Positions 1-4,233 of a stretch of 6,475 nucleotides of DNA are shown one piece after another. Below the pieces are notes generated by a model, which did not search any database, was not told where the DNA came from, and saw only the letters and a program-made list of their open reading frames with translations. Position numbers and translations under genes: made by a program. This stretch comes from Clostridia bacterium (GTDB lineage Bacteria > Bacillota > Clostridia > Christensenellales > UBA1242): NCBI GenBank assembly GCA_017537515.1, contig JAFYKO010000071.1, positions 1-6,475 on the forward strand. The letters run 5' to 3'. Position 1 is the first letter of the stretch, and each line of letters begins with the position of its first letter.

Positions 1-1
1 A

Positions 2-151
2 TTAAAAATCGCCAAATACTTTCAAGTACGTGTAGAAGACATTTTCATCTATGTAAGCGAATATTCAAGAGTTACAAACGGCGTTTCTTCTTTGTTTTTA
101 TATCTCACAAAAAAGATTAAACTTTCTTCACTTACAAATTTTTGGTCATAG
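2..151 (+). CDS. XRE-type transcriptional regulator, C-terminal fragment (5' end outside window)
   Basis: The frame is open from the left edge and begins LKIAKYFQVRVEDIFIYV. This closely matches the usual end of Cro/CI-type helix-turn-helix regulators, where a last helix (ALKIAKxFNVxVEDIF) is followed by only a few residues and a stop. Here the reading frame does not stop after IFIYV. It continues about 33 codons to a TAG at 149-151, and that stretch is antisense to the PcfJ-like gene and does not resemble a regulator. I infer that the native stop was lost at a recombination junction near 50-62, where the oppositely oriented pcfJ also loses its normal C-terminus. The DNA-binding helices would lie outside the window, so the target cannot be judged. 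The family call rests on a short but characteristic stretch. Confidence 0.6.
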   Translation, partial: LKIAKYFQVRVEDIFIYVSEYSRVTNGVSSLFLYLTKKIKLSSLTNFWS

Positions 152-1242
152 CCCATTTTGCCTACGCAGTGGTGCAAACATTCGCCTTCTTTAACTAAAT
201 CTTGTGGAGATTTTGCTAAGATAACAACAAAATCTTCATTTAAATTTCTTTGCAGTGGCATATACTTTAACGCTACTTCGTTAAATTTCTCATACAATGC
301 TTTTCTTTCTTTTTCGTCTTGCATTGCCTTTTGAGTGTCGTATTGGTCGGTTCTGATATCGTGCCAACTTTTGAAGTCTTTTGGATATCTATTTTTATCT
401 AAGGTCATATCCAAATTCAAAAACTGACAAGCACTAAAATAGTCGTTATAGTTATGCAAATCTGTTTTTTGTTTAATTAGATAATCTAAAAGTTTAGGAT
501 ATTCATATTTTTGAAAAGTTTCTTTTAAATTTCTAAAATTATTTGCATTGCCAAACTCTTTTTTCATTCTATCTTGTTTATACATCTCATCTATCTGCTT
601 GTTTTGGTTATAGGCCCTTATAATTGACGAAACATAATAATGCGGATTTTTCGCTTGGTCTCTATTGTCATACAACCACTTGCAAAACTTCTTATCTTTT
701 GCACATTTTTTTAATACCATTTTACTTGTTGTAAGATTACTTAAACCCGCTTTAACCAAGAGTTCAGTTTGTGGATATTTCTCATAAAATCTTAAATACT
801 CCAAAATGTTATTGCCGGTGAATTGATTGACTGCTGAGTATTTATATTCGCTTAAAGTTGCTATAAATTCCTTGTTTACAATAGGGGCATTTATATTAAA
901 AAACTTGTCATAGTACCAGCCCCAGTCGTAATCATACCACTTTGGATATTTAGAAATATTCTCTCTAAACCAGCCAACTTTGTAAAAATTCATAACCTTA
1001 CCAATATCTTGCAAGAAACATTTGTCGTTATGAATTGCGTGAACAACAACTTGCTTGCAAAACCACTTTTTATGGTAGTTTCTAACTGCAACAATAACTT
1101 CGCAAAGTTCTTTATTGTATCTAGTGTAATACTTATAAAACCTTGTATGTTTACTTGCATTTACATTCATTTTGTTGTCTAGATTTTTAATTTTATCTAA
1201 CATATATTTGGGTATATTTCTAATGTTTTTTTTTGTAACCAT
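49..1242 (-). CDS. pcfJ: PcfJ-like protein, probably truncated at the C-terminus
   Basis: This 397-residue protein has a basic, Lys/Tyr-rich N-terminal half and a C-terminal PcfJ-like domain. The signature is C355-LHH-C359-VG, then the stretch around MGYDQKF (363-369), SLIFFVR and PFVTLEYS (388-395). PcfJ-like proteins occur on Bacillota conjugative elements such as pCF10, next to transfer genes; their biochemical role is not established. In homologues as I recall them, the TLEYSL strand is followed by some 40-50 further residues including an LQCY-type segment. Here the protein stops two residues after TLEYS, exactly where the opposite strand carries an XRE regulator end, so I infer a 3' truncation. 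The start is ATG at 1242. The upstream pcfK-like stop overlaps it by one base (TAATG), and a GGAGG lies inside the end of that gene, so translation is probably coupled. The truncated domain may be inactive. Confidence 0.85.
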   Translation of the reverse strand: MVTKKNIRNIPKYMLDKIKNLDNKMNVNASKHTRFYKYYTRYNKELCEVIVAVRNYHKKWFCKQVVVHAIHNDKCFLQDIGKVMNFYKVGWFRENISKYPKWYDYDWGWYYDKFFNINAPIVNKEFIATLSEYKYSAVNQFTGNNILEYLRFYEKYPQTELLVKAGLSNLTTSKMVLKKCAKDKKFCKWLYDNRDQAKNPHYYVSSIIRAYNQNKQIDEMYKQDRMKKEFGNANNFRNLKETFQKYEYPKLLDYLIKQKTDLHNYNDYFSACQFLNLDMTLDKNRYPKDFKSWHDIRTDQYDTQKAMQDEKERKALYEKFNEVALKYMPLQRNLNEDFVVILAKSPQDLVKEGECLHHCVGKMGYDQKFVSEESLIFFVRYKNKEETPFVTLEYSLT

Positions 1243-1832
1243 TATTCAACCTCCAATTTGCCGTCTAATAAAGAGTGTAGCAATATCATAATGTCTTTAT
1301 CTATGCTTATATTTTTCAAAACCTCGCCGGTTTCTAAATCTACATTGGCAACACATTCATTTTTTATAACTTCCTGCATTTCTTCTTCAGTAAAATCTTC
1401 GTCAGTCTCTGCTGATTCAGTTTTAGTATTTTCTGTTGAAAGTAAGTCGAACAAAGTCGGCTCGGCAAGTTCTTTTTTAGGTGTTTCTTTTTTAACTGGT
1501 TTTGCTTTTTGTTGTTTGTATTCGCTACCATCTTGGTTAAGTAAAACTCCTTCAATTGTTTCTTTTTCAAAATAGTGCATAGCCCAACCAAAAATAGTTA
1601 TGTGGTCAATACAAGCAAAATTTGCACCTTTATCCGCAAGTTTTCTTGCTTCTTGGTTGGCATAAGTCATAAAAGTAGATAAATCTTTTTTATTGAGTAG
1701 AGTTATATTATCATTTCTAATCAAGACTCCGTTATTGATTTTATCTGCAAGATTTTCACTTACATTGTTTTCTAAATATTCTTTAATTTTTTCTTCAGCT
1801 TGATTTTTCGCCGTTAAGTTTAGTTTTATCAT
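1242..1832 (-). CDS. pcfK: PcfK-like protein (AcrIIA9-related family)
   Basis: This 196-residue protein starts at ATG 1832 after AGGAG with a 6-base spacer. Residues 1-96 form the conserved domain: an N-terminal amphipathic helix, a KKDLSTFMTYANQEARKLA helix, then GANFACIDHITIFGWAMHYFEKETIEG (69-95). This matches the D-x-T-x-x-G-W-A-x-H-Y-F core of PcfK-like proteins. Residues 108-122 are a Lys/Pro-rich linker, 125-131 read PTLFDLL, and an acidic Thr/Glu-rich stretch precedes the C-terminal helix. I recall this family as the one that includes the type II-A Cas9 inhibitor AcrIIA9, so an anti-CRISPR activity is possible, but sequence alone does not show it. PcfK-like genes commonly sit directly before pcfJ-like genes, as here. 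The gene ends in TAA overlapping the pcfJ ATG and carries the pcfJ ribosome binding site near its end. Confidence 0.85.
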   Translation of the reverse strand: MIKLNLTAKNQAEEKIKEYLENNVSENLADKINNGVLIRNDNITLLNKKDLSTFMTYANQEARKLADKGANFACIDHITIFGWAMHYFEKETIEGVLLNQDGSEYKQQKAKPVKKETPKKELAEPTLFDLLSTENTKTESAETDEDFTEEEMQEVIKNECVANVDLETGEVLKNISIDKDIMILLHSLLDGKLEVE

Positions 1833-1862
1833 TTTTTCTCCTAATAATATAAAAAGACTATC

Positions 1863-2099
1863 TCAAAACGGACAGCCTTTCCATAATCTTTTATATTCTA
1901 AATATGTTCTAATAGGCAACACAAACCAAATTGCTTGTTTAATTAACTTATTTGTTTTTCTATCTAATTGCGGATGCGTTTCGTAATATTGCACACTCCA
2001 AACAGCACCGTCATAAGTGTTGCAAACTAAGTGTATTTTGTATTTCCGCTTGCCAAATTCTCTGTAGCAAACTTTGTAACCATACTTATTGTTTTTCAT
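1863..2099 (-). CDS. Small basic conserved mobile-element protein, function unknown
   Basis: This 78-residue protein is rich in Lys, Arg, Tyr and Trp. Its recognisable blocks are YGYKVCYREFGKRK (7-20), a central YDGAVWSVQYYETHPQLDRK and the C-terminal IRTYLEYKRLWKGCPF. The layout resembles a small accessory protein that I recall from Bacillota conjugative elements, but I know no function for it. There is no signal peptide, membrane segment or metal site. ATG 2099 follows the TGA of the upstream gene directly (TGAATG), with AAGGAG about six bases ahead of it inside that gene, so translation is coupled. A 30-base gap separates its end from pcfK. Its place between ardA and the PcfK-like gene makes a transfer or host-evasion role plausible, but only by association. 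Confidence 0.8.
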   Translation of the reverse strand: MKNNKYGYKVCYREFGKRKYKIHLVCNTYDGAVWSVQYYETHPQLDRKTNKLIKQAIWFVLPIRTYLEYKRLWKGCPF

Positions 2100-2447
2100 T
2101 CACGCTCCTTTGAAAAGTATTTGCAATTTAAGTGGCAAGTTCATCAAGTTGGTGTAGTGGTTTTGCCCACCAGTGTAATCTTTTTCACTTTTAGCGGTTC
2201 TGATTAAAATATGGCTAAACCATTCGTTTTTGAAATATCTAACATCACTAATTTTAAAATATTCATACCTATTGTTGCATTTAAAAAAAGCTGAAAACTC
2301 GTAATGTCCTTTCGAAACATTAACAAGTTCCCAACCGTTTTCTTTACATAAAGTTTTTAAATAAGATATATATTTTCTTTCAAATTTTTTATAATCTTCT
2401 TCAGCAGAAACGCCAGTAGAAAACTCATAATCTAAATATTTTAACAT
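2100..2447 (-). CDS. Conserved mobile-element protein, function unknown
   Basis: The product has 115 residues. A charged N-terminal helix (about 14-38) is followed by an alternating beta-type region with YEYFKISDVRYFKNEW (61-76), HILIRTAKSEKDYTGGQNHYT (79-99) and a hydrophobic C-terminal helix. The SDVRYF...ILIRTA...KDYTGG pattern is one I associate with a conserved unnamed family on Clostridia mobile elements; I cannot assign a reaction or partner. The start is ATG 2447. Its AGGAG ribosome site overlaps the TAG stop of ardA (TAGGAG), and only nine bases separate the two genes, so expression is tied to ardA. The TGA stop abuts the next ATG. There are no cysteine clusters or membrane segments. 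Confidence 0.8.
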   Translation of the reverse strand: MLKYLDYEFSTGVSAEEDYKKFERKYISYLKTLCKENGWELVNVSKGHYEFSAFFKCNNRYEYFKISDVRYFKNEWFSHILIRTAKSEKDYTGGQNHYTNLMNLPLKLQILFKGA

Positions 2448-2456
2448 AATTTTCTC

Positions 2457-3005
2457 CTATCTACAAATTTCAATTATTCCTTCGCTATATTCTTGGGCAT
2501 AGCAGTCGCCTATGTATTTTCCATATGCTTCAAAATCTATAAAATCTTCTAGTTGTTCTGGAATTTCATAGCAACAATTTTCATAATATTCTTTTCCAAA
2601 GTCATACCAATCATAGCCTTTATAAAGATAAATATCATCATCCCAACGATTGCCGTGTGAATTTACTAAATCTTCAAATTCGCTATAACTCCTGCATTCA
2701 ATAAATGCTTGCATAATTTCATATTTGTGATTATCTTCAAGCACACCAGATTCTTTTAAGGTTTCAAATAAAGTTCGGGGGTGAATATAATCCCAGTTGC
2801 AAGAACTGCAATCTATTCCTTCAATGTCTTGAATAAATAATTCCTCATCAATTCCATTGAGGTCGAAGCCTTGTTTTTCTAGTTCTTCTTGAATCTCTTC
2901 CCAAGAATCGTAATCGCTTAAATCTAGCCATTCAGAGCCTAATGCTTTTTCGTTGCAAGCGTTGTATGAACCCCAAGAGCCAATAACAATATTAATATTT
3001 CCCAT
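2457..3005 (-). CDS. ardA: Antirestriction protein ArdA
   Basis: This 182-residue, strongly acidic protein has the ArdA pattern: NINIVIGSWGSYN at the start, G23-SEWLDLSDY, an acidic helix (35-45), ELFIQDIEGI (55-64), and the C-terminal block DWYDFGKEYYENCC...EDFIDFEAYGKYIGD (residues to about 167). ArdA is a dimeric mimic of B-form DNA that occupies type I restriction-modification enzymes in the cytoplasm, so that an incoming element escapes cleavage. At 182 residues it is a little longer than the roughly 165 usual for the family. I see no truncation, and the conserved first and last domains are both present. ATG 3005 lies 14 bases inside the upstream zinc-ribbon gene, with AAAAGGAG ahead of it. 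Its position in an operon with PcfK/PcfJ-like genes fits an early-expressed anti-defence module of a conjugative element. Confidence 0.93.
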   Translation of the reverse strand: MGNINIVIGSWGSYNACNEKALGSEWLDLSDYDSWEEIQEELEKQGFDLNGIDEELFIQDIEGIDCSSCNWDYIHPRTLFETLKESGVLEDNHKYEIMQAFIECRSYSEFEDLVNSHGNRWDDDIYLYKGYDWYDFGKEYYENCCYEIPEQLEDFIDFEAYGKYIGDCYAQEYSEGIIEICR

Positions 3006-3264
3006 TTTGTATTTCTCCTTTTTCTATTAAATATTTAATGTAAATGTGTTCAACTAAATCGTAAATTGACACGTTTTGTAATTCAATTTCGTCAAAAGTT
3101 TCATTACATTCTGGACAAGTGTAAGTTTGTTCTTCTGAATCATAACACGCACTGTCCCATTCAAAAAATTCATCGCAACACTGACAGCGATATAAATTTT
3201 TGTTTTTAAATTGTTTTAAATCTTCTAAAATTTTGTTAAAAATCTTTTGTTTTTCAATTTCCAT
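2992..3264 (-). CDS. Small zinc-ribbon-like protein, function unknown
   Basis: This 90-residue protein begins with a Lys-rich amphipathic helix (1-22). Next comes C27-QC-C30 and, nineteen residues later, C50-PE-C53, which is the two-knuckle spacing of a zinc ribbon. Extra cysteines lie at 29 and 40. The loop between the knuckles is acidic (EEFEWDS-like and DSEEQ segments). A C-terminal helix (about 60-82, YDLVEHIYIKYLIEKGE) follows. Four-cysteine ribbons usually bind nucleic acid or proteins, but I cannot say which applies here. The start is ATG 3264 after AAAGGAG with about 8 bases of spacing, and that site overlaps the end of the preceding gene. Its last codons overlap ardA by 14 bases, so it is probably co-translated with ArdA and is a candidate anti-defence or regulatory partner. 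Confidence 0.85.
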   Translation of the reverse strand: MEIEKQKIFNKILEDLKQFKNKNLYRCQCCDEFFEWDSACYDSEEQTYTCPECNETFDEIELQNVSIYDLVEHIYIKYLIEKGEIQNGKY

Positions 3265-3278
3265 TTTTCTTACTCCTT

Positions 3279-3485
3279 TTAATCTGAAATAGTTTCAAAA
3301 TCTTCAACATTAATTTTTGTAAATTCAACGCCATATTGAAAATACAAATTGTTTTCCTTATCTAACTTTAAGTCGTATTCTGTTACAAATATTTTTCCCA
3401 TTCTCGTAACAGCAATCGTGATAACCATTTTCTCAGTGTTAACATCCAAAATGTTGAAAATGATATCGTTCTCACCATCAAACAA
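3279..3485 (-). CDS. Small conserved protein, first operon gene, N-terminus cut off by a stop codon
   Basis: The uninterrupted frame encodes about 68 residues from TTG 3485. It begins FDGENDIIFNILDVN, then has short strands (MVITIAVTRMGKIFVTEYDL) and ends VEFTKINVEDFETISD, which looks like a compact all-beta fold. I do not know its function. The same frame extends upstream to a much better start, ATG 3530, with AAGGAGG eight bases away. It reads MKT, then TAA, then EARSYYLKEFSLFDGEN. One change (CAA to TAA) would explain the break, and the residues after the stop still look like protein. An 83-codon ancestral gene is therefore likely. Today the body could be made only from TTG 3485, which has a weak AAGAG-like site about seven bases upstream, by reinitiation after the three-codon leader, or by readthrough. 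It may also be a pseudogene. Fourteen bases separate it from the zinc-ribbon gene. Confidence 0.7.
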   Translation of the reverse strand: MFDGENDIIFNILDVNTEKMVITIAVTRMGKIFVTEYDLKLDKENNLYFQYGVEFTKINVEDFETISD

Positions 3486-3518
3486 AGAAAACTCTTTTAG
3501 ATAATAACTTCTAGCTTC

Positions 3519-3545
3519 TTATGTTTTCATACTATAAACCTCCTT
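3519..3545 (-). other. Strong ribosome binding site with three-codon minicistron (M-K-T-stop)
   Basis: On the minus strand AAGGAGG (3545-3539) is followed eight bases later by ATG AAA ACA TAA (3530-3519). It is the best ribosome site in the operon leader and matches the anti-Shine-Dalgarno sequence over seven bases, yet it opens only three codons. The frame beyond the stop is that of the small conserved protein. It is either the remnant of that gene's true start or a leader minicistron that tunes downstream reinitiation. I think mutation is the simpler reading. Confidence 0.65.
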
Positions 3546-3563
3546 ATTAAATTTGCCTTTTGG

Positions 3564-3599
3564 CTGTGGCAAAAGTAGCAAGGTTCGGTGAAATAACAA
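3564..3599 (-). promoter_or_regulatory. Promoter of the ardA-pcfK-pcfJ operon (left module)
   Basis: On the minus strand TTGTTA (3599-3594) and TACTTT (3577-3572) are 16 bases apart, with a TG one base before the -10 (extended -10). Transcription would start near 3565, and the leader runs to the AAGGAGG at 3545. The individual boxes are only fair. The call is strengthened because an arrangement with the same spacing is repeated on the other strand at 3895-3952, with conserved TTTC, ACC, TGCTAC, GCCACA and CCAAAAGGCAAAT blocks. The GCCAAAAGGC in the leader can form a tiny hairpin and may be a regulatory site. Confidence 0.5.
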
Positions 3600-3892
3600 A
3601 GCCCTTCAAATTCAACTTGGAAATGTCAACGAAAAGAATAAAAAATTGTCTTCAAAATTTAAACAAAAAAAAGCCAAGCTAAAACCTGACTAAATAAAAA
3701 AATATATTAAAAAATTGCAAACAAATAAAAAATAATATAAAAATTATAAATTTAAATAAAAAAAATAAAAACCTATCATTAAATTTAATTTAACAATAAA
3801 TTTTTATTTTTAATATAATAAATGTCTTTGATATAATTTTTTTAACAAAAGCAAAACGGCTTTTTATAAAACACCAAAGCAATATTTTATTC
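3600..3892. other. AT-rich intergenic region between the two divergent promoter modules
   Basis: No gene is visible on either strand. Between about 3630 and 3850 the sequence is almost entirely A and T, with A-runs of up to eight and T-runs on the plus strand from 3800 onwards. A short GC-containing patch (GCCAAGC) lies near 3673. A weak AAAAGC/GCTTTT hairpin followed by T lies at about 3847-3866. Such tracts are bent and easily melted, and they occur as promoter-upstream regions or origins. No iterons, DnaA boxes or nick-site motifs that I can recognise are present, so no origin is claimed. The block GGAAATGTCAACG at 3619-3631 is an inverted near-copy of 3893-3905. Confidence 0.55.
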
Positions 3893-3894
3893 CG

Positions 3895-3952
3895 TTGACC
3901 TTTCCGAAAACCATGCTACCATAGCCACACCAAAAGGCAAATGAATAAGGAG
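3895..3952 (+). promoter_or_regulatory. Rightward promoter and leader, related copy of the operon promoter, now without a gene
   Basis: TTGACC (3895-3900) and TACCAT (3917-3922) are 16 bases apart, with TG at 3914-3915 giving an extended -10. The leader continues GCCACACCAAAAGGCAAAT and ends in AATAAGGAG (to 3952). This is the same order of blocks as the left module on the other strand. The ribosome site is followed by GAAATCACAATA rather than a start codon, so whatever gene it served has been lost or replaced. It faces the end of the OLD-family gene, and any transcript made now would run antisense to that gene. Confidence 0.5.
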
Positions 3953-4012
3953 AGAAATCACAATATTTTTCTTATTGATGGTATTGGGTATCTAGTTCAT
4001 TTGTTTTATTAA
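3941..4012 (+). other. Short remnant reading frame after the rightward leader
   Basis: ATG 3941 opens 23 codons (MNKERNHNIFLIDGIGYLVHLFY) ending at TAA 4010-4012. The AAGGAG in the leader lies inside this frame rather than in front of it, so the ATG has no proper ribosome site and is unlikely to be the original start. The phrase IFLIDGIGYLVH loosely resembles the first strand of PIN/5'-3' exonuclease-type proteins, but it is far too short for a family call. I treat it as debris at the joint between the promoter module and the OLD cassette, not as an expressed gene. Confidence 0.25.
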
Positions 4013-4233
4013 AAGTTTTGGATTTCCCGTAGTTTTTCGATCAAATAATTACATTCTGTAGTAAAAATGTTATCATCTTTGTTTATTTTATGGTCATGAA
4101 ATTCTTTACTCAACAACCATTTTATAGTAGAGCCATTTGAATTTTCATATTGTTTAATAACTTCGCTATTACTTTTTGAAAAATCTAAAGTATTATATAA
4201 GTTGGAATTTATTTTAGAGAAATTTTTCAGCAA
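4009..4233 (-). CDS. C-terminal segment of the OLD-family nuclease in the -1 frame
   Basis: This 74-residue frame overlaps the end of the main OLD frame by seven bases. It contains helical, charged segments (LKNFSKINSN, IKWLLSKEFHDHKINKDDN, CNYLIEKLREIQNF). Such helices are what normally follow the SIEDL motif of the TOPRIM domain in OLD proteins, and the final helix (E-x-x-x-L-I-E-K-L) is typical of their ends. As an independent gene it would need TTG 4233 with no convincing ribosome site. I therefore read it as the tail of the same protein, reached by a -1 frame change at 4239-4245, or separated from it by a single-base mutation. No clear terminator follows the TAA at 4009. Confidence 0.65.
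   Translation of the reverse strand: MLKNFSKINSNLYNTLDFSKSNSEVIKQYENSNGSTIKWLLSKEFHDHKINKDDNIFTTECNYLIEKLREIQNF

Noticed and set aside
1258..1575. Plus-strand 105-codon frame opposite the pcfK-like gene
   Set aside because: Its Ser/Phe-rich composition mirrors the Lys/Glu-rich protein on the other strand, it has no ribosome site, and the minus-strand gene is well supported.
3519..3521. Reassignment of TAA as a sense codon
   Set aside because: TAA terminates several other genes in the window at sensible positions, as do TAG and TGA, so a changed code is not supported.
3790..3819. TTAACA-18-TATAAT promoter-like sequence on the plus strand in the AT-rich region
   Set aside because: Matches of this quality are expected by chance in nearly pure A/T DNA, and no gene or leader follows it.
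3600..3892. Possible replication or transfer origin in the AT-rich gap
   Set aside because: AT-richness alone is not enough; there are no iterons, DnaA boxes or recognisable nick-site motifs, and no replication or relaxase gene is adjacent.
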